A stretch of 29,944 bases of DNA from positions 1-29,944 of the forward strand of contig JAYZDP010000211.1 of NCBI GenBank assembly GCA_036337765.1, in the 5' to 3' direction. Position 1 is the first letter of the stretch, and each line of letters starts with the position of its first letter. A model generated the notes under the pieces. The model saw nothing but the letters and a program-made list of their open reading frames with translations. It made no database searches and had not been told where the DNA came from. Shown here piece by piece: positions 7,352-15,539 of this stretch. The translations under genes and the position numbers were made by a program. This stretch comes from JAYZDP01 sp036337765 (GTDB taxonomy: Bacteria > Acidobacteriota > Thermoanaerobaculia > Multivoradales > Multivoraceae).

Positions 7352-9004
7352 ATGCCCAAGGGTCTACCGAGTCGACGTCGTTTCCTTGCATCGACCGGCG
7401 CTCTAGCCGCTGGAGCGACCCTCGGCGGGTCGATGGCTCCGTTTCTGTCGAGGCGTGCCGAGGCGCGTTTTCTGCCTGACGACCGGGCTGTGGTCGAGAC
7501 CACGGCCGGCAAGGTGCGTGGTGGCATCGCCGACGGCGTTCACATCTTCCGCGGTGTTCCCTACGGAGCGTCGACTGAAGGTGACGGTCGCTTCATGCCA
7601 CCGCGCCCGCCCGCGAACTGGAGCGGAGTGCGCGACACGCTCGAGTATGGCTACGGCTCGCCGCAGACGCCATACAACCTCGAACGACCGTCGGGAATCT
7701 CGTGGTTCACGCCCTTCTGGCCGGCGGAGCAGTCGGAGGACTGCCTGCGACTGAACGTGTGGACTCCTGCGCTGGACGGCGGTAAGCGGCCGGTGCTGGT
7801 TTGGTTTCACGGTGGCGGCTACTCGCGCGGGTCGGGCGGCAGCTCTTCATACGACGGCATCAACATGGCGAGCCGTGGCGACGTCGTATCGGTGACGGTG
7901 AACCATCGACTCAACGTGTTCGGCTACGCGGGACTGGGGGAGCTGCTGGGCTCGGACTTCGTCCATGCGCGCAACGCGGGCATGCTCGACTTGGTGCTGT
8001 CGCTCGAGTGGGTACGCGACAACGTCGAGCGCTTCGGTGGCGACCCCGAGAACGTGCTGATCTTCGGCGAGTCGGGCGGCGGGGCGAAGGTCTCCACGCT
8101 TTTGGCCATGCCCGGTGCGGCGGGGCTCTTCCATCGTGCCGTCATCCAGTCCGGGCCTGCGCTACGCGTGGAGACCACTACCAACGCCACCAGGACCGCC
8201 CAGTACCTGCTGGATGAGCTTGGCCTTGGACCACGTGACATCGACGCCCTACGACGGGTGCCCACTCAGCGGCTCCTGGAGGCCGGAAATGCGGCGACCG
8301 CGCGAGCGGCGCGCGAGGGTGGCGGCCGTGGCTTCCGGCCGGTGATCGGGCCGGACATCCCGGACCATCCTTTCGATCCGATCGGCCCCGAGTTCTCGGC
8401 GACGGTGCCGGTCATGATCGGCTCCAACCGTCACGAGCGGACACTGTTCGTGGCCAACGACATCGAGCTCTTCGAGCTCGACGCTCGCGGGCTCGAGGAG
8501 CGCACGCGGCGGCTCTACGGCGACGACACCGTAGAGGTGCTCGACACCTACCGCCGGGGCTACCCCGATCTCGGGCCCTCGGACCTCTACTTCGTCCTGT
8601 CCTCTGATAGCACCCGCTTCCGCTCCATCCAGCTCGCCGAGGCCAAGATCGACCGTGGCGGCGCGCCCGTCTTCATGTACCGCTTCGACTGGCTCACCCC
8701 GGCTTGGGAGGGGCGCTTCCGCGCCGCCCACGCCTTCGAGATTCCCTTCGTCTTTGGCAACGCGCAGCTCAACGACGAGATCACGGGCGGCGGTCCCGAC
8801 GCGGTCGCCCTCGCCGCGAAGATGCGCGACGCCTGGATCGCCTTCGCTCGCTCCGGCGATCCGAGCCCCGCCGAGATCGGGTCCTGGCCCGCCTATGAAA
8901 CGGCGAGGCGGGCGACGATGCTCTTCAACGACAACTGCAGCGTTGCTGACGATCCGGGCAGGGAAGAGCGGTTGCTCTGGGAGCGCATCCAGGCGAACAC
9001 CTAG
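7352..9004 (+). CDS. Tat-exported type-B carboxylesterase
   Basis: This 550-residue protein belongs to the COesterase/type-B lipase family and hydrolyses esters, probably in the periplasm. The N-terminus has a twin-arginine signal (SRRRFLAST), then an Ala/Gly-rich stretch, and cleavage is likely near RRAEA. Family motifs include VHIFRGVPYGAS, SEDCLRLNVWTP and the oxyanion segment WFHGGGYSRGSG. The nucleophile elbow is FGESGGGAK with Ser241; the usual GESAGG reads GESGGG. His460 in AHAFEIPFVFGN is the catalytic His. The ATG at 7352 is chosen because AGGAGG sits just upstream and it places the Arg pair correctly; an upstream in-frame ATG at 7313 would precede this site. It opens a four-gene operon of exported proteins, followed after 11 bases by a PQQ-like propeller. 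Confidence 0.93.
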   Translation: MPKGLPSRRRFLASTGALAAGATLGGSMAPFLSRRAEARFLPDDRAVVETTAGKVRGGIADGVHIFRGVPYGASTEGDGRFMPPRPPANWSGVRDTLEYGYGSPQTPYNLERPSGISWFTPFWPAEQSEDCLRLNVWTPALDGGKRPVLVWFHGGGYSRGSGGSSSYDGINMASRGDVVSVTVNHRLNVFGYAGLGELLGSDFVHARNAGMLDLVLSLEWVRDNVERFGGDPENVLIFGESGGGAKVSTLLAMPGAAGLFHRAVIQSGPALRVETTTNATRTAQYLLDELGLGPRDIDALRRVPTQRLLEAGNAATARAAREGGGRGFRPVIGPDIPDHPFDPIGPEFSATVPVMIGSNRHERTLFVANDIELFELDARGLEERTRRLYGDDTVEVLDTYRRGYPDLGPSDLYFVLSSDSTRFRSIQLAEAKIDRGGAPVFMYRFDWLTPAWEGRFRAAHAFEIPFVFGNAQLNDEITGGGPDAVALAAKMRDAWIAFARSGDPSPAEIGSWPAYETARRATMLFNDNCSVADDPGREERLLWERIQANT

Positions 9005-9015
9005 AGGGGCGCGTT

Positions 9016-10371
9016 TTGTCGAGAACGACCGCCGCCTGTTCTGCCCTGCTGGCCGTGACCACGACCGTCGGCCCTGCGTTGGCCGAGGAGCCGTCGCAGT
9101 GGCCGCGCTTTCGCGGGTGTTGTGCGGGGGCGGTGGCCGCCGATCCGGCACTACCCGAGCGCTGGAGCCGAACCGAGAACGTGGCCTGGGTCGCGGAAGT
9201 TCCGGGGCTGGGTTGGAGCTCGCCCATCGTGTGGGACGACCTCGTCATTGTGACGACGGCGTCCACCGCCGGTGACGAGCCCGAGCCGCAGCCCGGCCTC
9301 TACGATCCGGGCGAGGATTTCGGCAGAAAGCCGGCCTCGGCGCCGCATCGGTTCGCGGTCCTCGCGTTCGACGTCGAAACCGGTGCCTGGCGCTGGCGGA
9401 CCGATCTGGCCGACGTCGCGCCGCCCGAGCTCAAGCACATCAAGAACAGCTTCGCCTCCGAGAGCCCGGTCACCGACGGCGAGCGTGTCTACGCCTACTT
9501 CGGCAGCATTGGCCTGCTGGCGGCACTGACCATGACGGGAGAGACAGAGTGGACGGCGAACCTCGGTGCCTTCAACGGTCGCCAACAGTTCGGCACGGCC
9601 GCGTCGCCGGCTCTGCACGACGGCAGGCTCTACGTCGTGAACGACAATCGCGACTCCTCGTTTCTTGCGGCGTTCGACGCTGCGACCGGTCGCGAGCTTT
9701 GGCGAGCGGCGCGCGACGAGGTGGAGAGCTGGTCGACGCCCTTCGTCTGGGAGAACGACCTGCGTACCGAGATCGTCACCGCGGGGTGGCGCAAGATCCG
9801 CTCCTACGACCTCGACGGCAACCCGCTCTGGGAGCTCGGGCCGATGACCCTGAACGTCGTGCCCACACCGTTTTCGGCTCATGGTCTGGTGTACGTCAGC
9901 TCCGGCTACCCGGGTGGCCATCCCCGACCGGTCTACGCTGTCCGCCCAGGGGCGACCGGGGACATCTCCCTCGCCGAGGGCGAAACCGCGAACGAGTACA
10001 TCGCATGGTCTCAGGCCAGGCTCGGCACCTACAGCACGTCAGCCCTGGTCGTGGGCAACCTCTACTACACGCTTCTCGACCGCGGATTCCTGCTCGCTCA
10101 CGACGCGCGTAGTGGCGAGGAGATCTACGGCCGCCAGCGCATCGCACGTGGGCACGGCTTCACCGCCTCGCCGTGGGCCTATAACGGCAAGATCTTTCTG
10201 CTCAGCGAGGAGGGCGACACCCACGTCGTTCCGGTAGGAGGGAAGTTCGAGGTCTCGCACGTGAACTCGCTAGACGAGATGACGCTCGCCACACCGGCAG
10301 TGGCCGCGGGTAGCCTCTTCATCCGTACGCGCTCGAGGCTCTACCGGATCGCGGGAGCCGCGTCCGAGTGA
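9016..10371 (+). CDS. Secreted PQQ-like beta-propeller protein
   Basis: This 451-residue protein starts with TTG at 9016, six bases after AGGGG. Residues 1-23 form a signal peptide (ends ALA, then EEPSQWP). The mature start WPRFRG, followed by VPGLGWSSPIVWDD, is the same layout as the protein at 2403-3716 (WPSFRG, IPGTGHSSPIVV), so the two are diverged paralogues. Blade motifs include FDVETGAWRWRTD, FDAATGRELWRAAR and HDARSGEEIYGRQR. It is expected in the periplasm as a quinoprotein-like propeller without haem. Cofactor binding is not demonstrable. A CC pair (FRGCCAGAV, about 35-36) is unusual at this position. It overlaps the next gene by four bases (GTGA), indicating co-translation. Confidence 0.9.
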   Translation: MSRTTAACSALLAVTTTVGPALAEEPSQWPRFRGCCAGAVAADPALPERWSRTENVAWVAEVPGLGWSSPIVWDDLVIVTTASTAGDEPEPQPGLYDPGEDFGRKPASAPHRFAVLAFDVETGAWRWRTDLADVAPPELKHIKNSFASESPVTDGERVYAYFGSIGLLAALTMTGETEWTANLGAFNGRQQFGTAASPALHDGRLYVVNDNRDSSFLAAFDAATGRELWRAARDEVESWSTPFVWENDLRTEIVTAGWRKIRSYDLDGNPLWELGPMTLNVVPTPFSAHGLVYVSSGYPGGHPRPVYAVRPGATGDISLAEGETANEYIAWSQARLGTYSTSALVVGNLYYTLLDRGFLLAHDARSGEEIYGRQRIARGHGFTASPWAYNGKIFLLSEEGDTHVVPVGGKFEVSHVNSLDEMTLATPAVAAGSLFIRTRSRLYRIAGAASE

Positions 10372-11339
10372 GGGCTTTTGCGAGGCTGGTGGGAGCGGCG
10401 CTCTTGATCGCGGGTCCGGTGATCGCGCAGCCGCTCGAGCTCCAGCGGCTGGGAGTTCTGGATGGGCCGGTGGATCACGTCCGTACCCACGGACGCATGG
10501 TCTACATCTCTGCGGGAAACACGTTCTCGGTCGTCGACGTCTCCAATCCCGAGGCGCCGGTTCGCCGTGGCACCTACACCTTCCCCGAACAGGTCTGGGG
10601 CTTCCGTCTCGACGGCGAGCGGGCCTACGTCGGTGCCAACTTCTTTGGTCTCGGCGTCGTCGACGTTTCCGATGCCGATGCGCTTCGGCTGGCGTCGCGG
10701 CTCGAAACGCTCGGGCAGGCGAAGATCGGAGCGCCGTTCGGATCCGTCGTGGCCGTCATCGACCACATGGACGGCGTCGCGATCGGTGATTTGTCCGACG
10801 AGGGCGCGCCCTCGGTGGTGGCGAGCTTCTTCGTCGACGGCTACGGCCGCGACCTGGTCGCCGACGGCCGCCTCGTCTACGCGGTCGACTCGCCGGCGGG
10901 GCTCTACGTACTCGACCTCGGCGCCGACGATCCTGCTGAGCCGGTCGGCATGCTGCAGGAGCCTGGGATGCCCCGTTCGATCGAGGTCACGACCCTGCCC
11001 GACGGGCGCAAGCTGGTGTGCGGGCCCGCTGGTGGCCACTTGCAGATCTACGAGGTGACGAGCCCGAATGCGCCGCGCCACGTAGCCACCTTCCCGACGC
11101 CGGGTCGGGCTCAGCGAGTCGCGGTCGAAGGCGCGCTGGTTTTCGTGGCCGACGGAGTAGAGGGAGTCTTGATAGTCGACGTCGGCTCGCCCGAGAGCCC
11201 CCGGAAAGTCGGCACGCATCCCACTTCGGCACCGGTACGAGACCTGGCGGTCGGTCCTTCTCTGCTCTTCGTGGTCGAGGGGCAGAGCGAGTACGAAGGC
11301 GAAGATCGGAACCTTACGATCCTCCGCCGTGACAAGTGA
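10368..11339 (+). CDS. Secreted LVIVD-repeat beta-propeller protein
   Basis: This 323-residue protein starts with GTG overlapping the previous stop by four bases. The signal peptide is residues 1-20 (ends GPVIA, then QPLE). The body is made of repeats of the LVIVD type: NTFSVVDVSNPEAPVRRG, LGVVDVSDADALRL, VAIGDLSDEGAPSVV, LYVLDLGADDPAEPVG, LQIYEVTSPNAPRHVA and VLIVDVGSPESPRKVG. Each has the pattern hydrophobic strand, D(V/L)S, then P. This fits a six- or seven-bladed propeller. LVIVD proteins are extracellular or periplasmic and act by binding; no enzyme motif is present. A second, larger LVIVD-type propeller follows directly, so the pair may form one surface complex. Function is unknown. Confidence 0.88.
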   Translation: MRAFARLVGAALLIAGPVIAQPLELQRLGVLDGPVDHVRTHGRMVYISAGNTFSVVDVSNPEAPVRRGTYTFPEQVWGFRLDGERAYVGANFFGLGVVDVSDADALRLASRLETLGQAKIGAPFGSVVAVIDHMDGVAIGDLSDEGAPSVVASFFVDGYGRDLVADGRLVYAVDSPAGLYVLDLGADDPAEPVGMLQEPGMPRSIEVTTLPDGRKLVCGPAGGHLQIYEVTSPNAPRHVATFPTPGRAQRVAVEGALVFVADGVEGVLIVDVGSPESPRKVGTHPTSAPVRDLAVGPSLLFVVEGQSEYEGEDRNLTILRRDK

Positions 11340-11390
11340 GACAATCCGCTCCGCGATGCGTCGCGCGGCCTCGGACCGCGCCCGTACGAG

Positions 11391-11396
11391 AGGAGG
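11391..11396 (+). promoter_or_regulatory. Shine-Dalgarno AGGAGG fixing the start of the DUF305-LVIVD gene
   Basis: AGGAGG lies seven bases before GTG at 11404. The frame is also open upstream to a GTG at 11329, but that start lacks a ribosome site and would place 25 Arg-rich residues before the signal peptide. The downstream GTG is preferred. Confidence 0.8.
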
Positions 11397-11403
11397 CCCA
11401 GTC

Positions 11404-13905
11404 GTGAGTCGTCACCCCATACCTGCCCTGCTCGCAGCGACTTGGTCCGTCGCTGTGGCCGTGTGCGTGGCTCCGGCTGTTGGCCAGAAAGAGGCCCCCA
11501 TCATCCAGCCGGGAGCTCCGGGAGAGCCCAGCCGTCAGATCTCGGTCGAGGAGGCCTCGGACCTCGCGGGTCTCAAGTACACCGAGGCCGACGTGAAGTT
11601 CATGCAGGGCATGATCTCGCATCACGCGCAGGCCCTCACCATGACCGGCCTGGTCGAGGCACGTACGGCGAGCGAGGATCTCCGGACGCTTGCCAAGCGC
11701 ATCGAGCTGTCACAGGCCGACGAGATCGAGATGATGCAAGAGTGGCTGCAGACCCACGATCAGGAGGTCACCTCGGTCAAGGCGCACCATGCCCACGACG
11801 CGGTGCTGATGCCTGGCATGCTGACGGACGAAGAGATGGCGAGCCTCGAGGCTGCCGAGTTGGTCGAGTTCGAGCGGCGGTTTCTCGAGCTCATGATCGC
11901 TCATCATCAGGGTGCGCTGGTGATGGTCGACGATTTACTCGCCAAGCGCGGGTCGGCCCAGGAGTCGGTGATTTTCGGTTTCACCTCCGACATCACTGCC
12001 GATCAGACGATGGAGATCGACCGCATGGCGGGGATGCTCGCGGGTCTGTCGACCGACCTGCGGGTCGGTCTGGCGGCGGGCTTTCGCGACGCCGGCGAGG
12101 CGGCTCTGCACCTCGAGCTGGTCGCCGCGCTTCCCAAGCCCCCGGGCTTCTTCTCGCCGGATGCGCCGGAGGGGATCGCGATTCCGACTCTCGAGGGCGA
12201 GGACCTGCCCGGGACAGAGCCGGACGAAGACGCGGATGACGGCGATGAAGAGGGCGATGAAGAGGGCGACGAGGTGGCCGACGAAGGGGACGAGGAGGAC
12301 GAAGAAGAGGCGGAGAGCGGGCGGGCGAGGCGGTCTCGCGTGGCCGCCGTTTTGAACTTCTCGAACTCGGACCTGGCCTTCTCCGGCAAGCACCTCATCC
12401 AGGGAAACTTCCACGGCTTCAATACCTACGACATCGAAGATCCCGCGTTGCCGCAGCTGTTGAGCTCGGTGGTGTGCCCCGGCGGGCAGGGTGACGTGTC
12501 GATCGTCGGCGATCTGTTGATCTTGTCGGTGGAGCAGACCCGCGGCCGACTCGACTGTGGCCTACAGGGAGTCGCCGAGCCCAACAGCGAGGCCCGGTTT
12601 CGCGGTATCCGGATCTTCTCGATCAGCGACCTGATCGTGCCCCGGCAGGTGGCGGCGGTGCAGACCTGCCGTGGCTCTCACACCCACACGGTGGTGACCG
12701 ACCCCGACGACGACGGCAACATCTACGTCTACGGCTCGGGGACCAGTTCCGTACGCCCGAGCGAAGAGCTCGACGGCTGCTCGAGCGAGCACCCCGGCGA
12801 GGACGCCGACACCGCTCTGTTCTCGATCGACGTCATCCAGATCCCGGTCGCGAACCCCAAGGCGGCGCGTATCGTCAACCGGCCGCGCATCTTTGCCGAC
12901 CCCGACTCGGGTGCGATCGCGGGTCTGTGGAAGGGCGGCGACCACGGCACCGGCACGCAGAAAACCTCGAAGACCAACCAGTGTCACGACATCACGGTGT
13001 TCCCGCAGGTCGGGCTGGCGGCGGGTGCGTGCTCGGGGAACGGCATCCTGCTCGACATCTCCGATCCAACCGAGCCGGTGCGTCTCGACCAGGCGACCGA
13101 TCCCGGATTCGCCTACTGGCACTCGGCCACCTTCAACCAAGACGGCACCAAGGTGGTTTTTACCGACGAGTGGGGCGGCGGTATGCGGCCGCGCTGCCGC
13201 GCCTCCGACCCACGGCAGTGGGGAGCCAACGCGATCTTCGACATCGTCGACCGCAAGTTGAAGCTGCGTAGCCACTACAAGCTGCCGGCGCCGCAGAGCA
13301 AGTTCGAGAACTGCGTTGCCCACAACGGATCGCTGGTGCCGGTGCCCGGGCGTGACGTGATGGCACAGGCCTGGTATCAGGGCGGGATCTCGGTATTCGA
13401 CTTCACCGACTCGTCGCAGCCGTTCGAGATCGCGTACTTCGATCGCGGACCGATCGATGCCGAGAAGCTGAAGATGGGCGGTCACTGGTCCGCGTACTGG
13501 CACAACGGTCACATTTTCGGTGCCGAGATCGCGCGCGGTCTCGACGTGCTTCGACTCTTGCCGAGCGAGCACCTTTCGCAGAACGAGATCGACGCCGCGT
13601 CGCTGATCGGCGGCGAGATCGTCAACGCCCAGCACCAGCGGCGCATCGACTGGCCGCCGCTGCCGGTCGTGGCTCGTGCCTACATCGACCAGTTAGTGAG
13701 GGGCGATGTGCTCGAGGACACGACGGTCGTAGCCGTGACGAGGGTGCTCGAGGCGGCAGAGCGAGGCTCGGACGGAGCCCGGACCGCTACCGAGATCGAC
13801 GACCTGGTCGCCGCGCTCGCCGACGTCGAGGCCAGCGGTCGAGATCGGGCGCACCTTGAGGCGCTCGCCAACACGATGAGCGGAATCGCCGCCGACTTGC
13901 GCTGA
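11404..13905 (+). CDS. Secreted DUF305 domain fused to an LVIVD-type beta-propeller
   Basis: The protein has 833 residues from GTG 11404. A signal peptide covers about 1-27. A ferritin-like four-helix DUF305 domain follows (about 55-215), with two His-His pairs: MISHHAQAL at 71-79 and MIAHHQGAL at 164-172, plus MMQEW. Such His/Met-rich pairs bind metal, copper in characterised relatives. Residues about 263-313 are a very acidic Asp/Glu linker encoded by short 12-base direct repeats near 12241-12267. The rest is a propeller with LVIVD-like strands (GILLDISDPTEPVRL, ISVFDFTDSSQPFEI) and many conserved His: CRGSHTHTVV, NQCHDITV, YWHSATF, GGHWSAYWHNGHIFG. It ends the carboxylesterase operon, two bases from a convergent SDR gene. 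Role unknown; a metal-binding surface protein is inferred. Confidence 0.88.
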   Translation: MSRHPIPALLAATWSVAVAVCVAPAVGQKEAPIIQPGAPGEPSRQISVEEASDLAGLKYTEADVKFMQGMISHHAQALTMTGLVEARTASEDLRTLAKRIELSQADEIEMMQEWLQTHDQEVTSVKAHHAHDAVLMPGMLTDEEMASLEAAELVEFERRFLELMIAHHQGALVMVDDLLAKRGSAQESVIFGFTSDITADQTMEIDRMAGMLAGLSTDLRVGLAAGFRDAGEAALHLELVAALPKPPGFFSPDAPEGIAIPTLEGEDLPGTEPDEDADDGDEEGDEEGDEVADEGDEEDEEEAESGRARRSRVAAVLNFSNSDLAFSGKHLIQGNFHGFNTYDIEDPALPQLLSSVVCPGGQGDVSIVGDLLILSVEQTRGRLDCGLQGVAEPNSEARFRGIRIFSISDLIVPRQVAAVQTCRGSHTHTVVTDPDDDGNIYVYGSGTSSVRPSEELDGCSSEHPGEDADTALFSIDVIQIPVANPKAARIVNRPRIFADPDSGAIAGLWKGGDHGTGTQKTSKTNQCHDITVFPQVGLAAGACSGNGILLDISDPTEPVRLDQATDPGFAYWHSATFNQDGTKVVFTDEWGGGMRPRCRASDPRQWGANAIFDIVDRKLKLRSHYKLPAPQSKFENCVAHNGSLVPVPGRDVMAQAWYQGGISVFDFTDSSQPFEIAYFDRGPIDAEKLKMGGHWSAYWHNGHIFGAEIARGLDVLRLLPSEHLSQNEIDAASLIGGEIVNAQHQRRIDWPPLPVVARAYIDQLVRGDVLEDTTVVAVTRVLEAAERGSDGARTATEIDDLVAALADVEASGRDRAHLEALANTMSGIAADLR

Positions 13906-13907
13906 GC

Positions 13908-14684
13908 TCACCATTTTTCGAGCCACGGGCGGAGGACGATCTCGAACGCCCACGTCGAACGGTGTTGGCGGTGCAGGTGCAGGTAGGCGTCGGCGATGCG
14001 ATCGGGATCCGCCATGTTGTCGTCCTGCGTGGTTCCCGCCAGCCGGTGAGCTCGGCTGCCATCGTCCTGGGTCCAGCCGATGGCGGCGTCGATCGGCACA
14101 TGCGCGATGTGGATGCCCTCCGGGCCGAGCTCACGCGCCATGCTCTGTGCGAGACCGGCCTTGGCATGGCAGGCCATGGCGAAGGCGCCGCTGCGAGCGA
14201 AGCCCTTGAGTGCCCCGCTGGCGTTCGTGAAGAGAATCGTTCCGCGGTGCCTCTGCTCCGGGGCGGCCGCGGCGAGCATGGCCTGAGCGGCCTGCTGGCC
14301 GACGAGAAAGGCGCTGAAGGCGGAGTTGTCGATGACGGAGCGGACCAGTTTCGGGTCCGCCTCGGTGATGCCTTTGCGGAAGATGTCAGCCGAGCGGCCG
14401 TCGATGTTGTGGACCACGAGCCGTGGAGAGCCGAGGTCCGTCTTGACCCGTGCGAAGAGATCCGCGACCGAGTCGGAGTTGCTGGCGTCGCAAGCGTAGC
14501 GTCGGGTGCCGTGGCTGCGCTCGAGCTTCTCCAGCGCCGGTTTGTCGGGATTACGAGCCGCGACGGCAACTTTCATGCCCTCTTGTGCAAAGAGCCTGGC
14601 GCAGCTGGCGCTGATTCCAGGGCCTGCACCGACGATCAGAGCGACTTCGCTGCCTGTGGGCTCTGCGGTGGCGGGTTGGGTCAT
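13908..14684 (-). CDS. SDR-family protein lacking the catalytic Tyr
   Basis: This 258-residue protein is of normal length for a short-chain dehydrogenase/reductase. The nucleotide-binding turn is GAGPGIS (19-25), and VAARNP marks the NADP-type strand 2. Ser156 (TNASGA) and Lys175 are retained, but the Tyr expected four residues before the Lys is Ala171 (GAFAMACHAK). This F-A-x-A pattern is typical of an atypical SDR subgroup with GIHxAH near the C-terminus, as seen here (GPEGIHIAHVPID). Normal Tyr-dependent hydride transfer is therefore doubtful. The ATG at 14684 has GGAGGA upstream. It diverges from the PLC-like gene with only 41 bases between the start codons. Confidence 0.9.
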   Translation of the reverse strand: MTQPATAEPTGSEVALIVGAGPGISASCARLFAQEGMKVAVAARNPDKPALEKLERSHGTRRYACDASNSDSVADLFARVKTDLGSPRLVVHNIDGRSADIFRKGITEADPKLVRSVIDNSAFSAFLVGQQAAQAMLAAAAPEQRHRGTILFTNASGALKGFARSGAFAMACHAKAGLAQSMARELGPEGIHIAHVPIDAAIGWTQDDGSRAHRLAGTTQDDNMADPDRIADAYLHLHRQHRSTWAFEIVLRPWLEKW

Positions 14685-14712
14685 GGCTATTCCTCCGCTT
14701 CTTGGCTACAGA

Positions 14713-14718
14713 TAGGCT
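14713..14718 (+). promoter_or_regulatory. -10 box TAGGCT of the PLC-like gene, probably leaderless
   Basis: TAGGCT is followed by seven bases and TTG at 14726. The spacing matches the other leaderless genes of the window and favours 14726 over the upstream in-frame TTG at 14702, which lies ahead of the box. Confidence 0.45.
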
Positions 14719-14725
14719 CGGGATC

Positions 14726-15493
14726 TTGTCACCCTCGCGCCAGCCCGGGCTGTGGGTCTCGGGCCTTCTCGTTGTCGGCTTGTGTGTCGCGACCAGTGCG
14801 GTCGCGCAGCGTCTCAGCCGGCCGGCTCTTCGTGGCCACGCGCACAACGACTATCTCCATCCCCGCCCGCTCCGCGACGCCCTGGACGCCGGCTTCTGCT
14901 CGATCGAGGTCGACGTCTTCGCGATCGACGGTCTCTTGCTCGTGGCCCATGCTCGCGCCGAGATCGAGCCAGGTCGCACGCTCGAGAGCCTCTACCTCGA
15001 GCCGCTCAGCGAGATAGCGGAAGGAGGACGTTTCATGTGCGGCGAAGGTGGGCTGTTGCTACTCGTCGACTTCAAGACCGGACCAGGGAGCACACTGCCA
15101 GCGCTCAAGAGGGCGCTCGCTCGCTACCACCTTCCGTCGGTGCGCGTGGTCATCTCGGGCTCGCGCCCGGACACGACTGTGTTGGAGGCCGACGGGGGAT
15201 TGGCACTCGACGGGCGACTGGCAGACCTCGAGACCTCTGCGCCGGTCGAGTTGGTTCCGCTCATCAGCGACAGTTGGCCGCGTCATTTCAGCTGGGCCGG
15301 AGAAGGCCCGTTCCCGCCCGACGAGCGAGTGTTGCTGCACGGCAGCGTCGGGCGCGCGCACGCTCAGGGGCGGCTAGTCCGCTTCTGGGCGGTGCCGCAG
15401 CTAGAAGCTGTGTGGCGCGAGCTTCTGGACGCCGGAGTCGACCTCGTCAGCGTCGACGATCTCGGAGCCTTTGCCGCGTTCAATCGCCGCTGA
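14726..15493 (+). CDS. Secreted PI-PLC/glycerophosphodiesterase-like protein
   Basis: This 255-residue protein starts with TTG at 14726 (14702 is an alternative start, adding eight residues). The signal peptide ends VATSAVA. The motif GHAHNDYLHPRPLRDALDAG followed by CSIEVDVF is the first active-site segment of the PI-PLC/GDPD TIM-barrel family. His in HAHND is the likely general acid/base, and Glu and Asp of EVDV are likely metal ligands. LLLVAHAR supplies the second conserved His, LLLLVDFKTG a further strand, and the C-terminal DAGVDLVSVDDLGAF fits the last barrel strand. It probably hydrolyses phosphodiesters outside the cytoplasm, but bacterial members of this subgroup are uncharacterised. 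It diverges from the SDR gene. Confidence 0.82.
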   Translation: MSPSRQPGLWVSGLLVVGLCVATSAVAQRLSRPALRGHAHNDYLHPRPLRDALDAGFCSIEVDVFAIDGLLLVAHARAEIEPGRTLESLYLEPLSEIAEGGRFMCGEGGLLLLVDFKTGPGSTLPALKRALARYHLPSVRVVISGSRPDTTVLEADGGLALDGRLADLETSAPVELVPLISDSWPRHFSWAGEGPFPPDERVLLHGSVGRAHAQGRLVRFWAVPQLEAVWRELLDAGVDLVSVDDLGAFAAFNRR

Positions 15494-15508
15494 TTCCGAG
15501 TGATCTCT

Positions 15509-15514
15509 TACAAT
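15509..15514 (+). promoter_or_regulatory. -10 box TACAAT of the selenoprotein gene
   Basis: TACAAT is the most consensus-like -10 box in the window. It gives a leader of about 20 bases containing GGAGG (15529-15533). Confidence 0.45.
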
Positions 15515-15528
15515 CGCTTGTCTACAAC

Positions 15529-15533
15529 GGAGG
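15529..15533 (+). promoter_or_regulatory. Shine-Dalgarno GGAGG deciding the selenoprotein start
   Basis: GGAGG abuts the first ATG (15534), which is too close, but lies six bases from the second in-frame ATG (15540). The second ATG is therefore chosen. Confidence 0.7.
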
Positions 15534-15539
15534 ATGGCC

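Noticed and set aside
12230..12330. Repetitive GAC/GAA-rich tract considered as a tandem repeat array or CRISPR-like region
   Set aside because: It is in frame and codes for the acidic linker of the DUF305 fusion; there are no spacers or regular repeat units.
12562..13635. Minus-strand open frame of 357 codons
   Set aside because: It is antisense to the propeller half of the DUF305 fusion, whose plus-strand reading has clear repeats.
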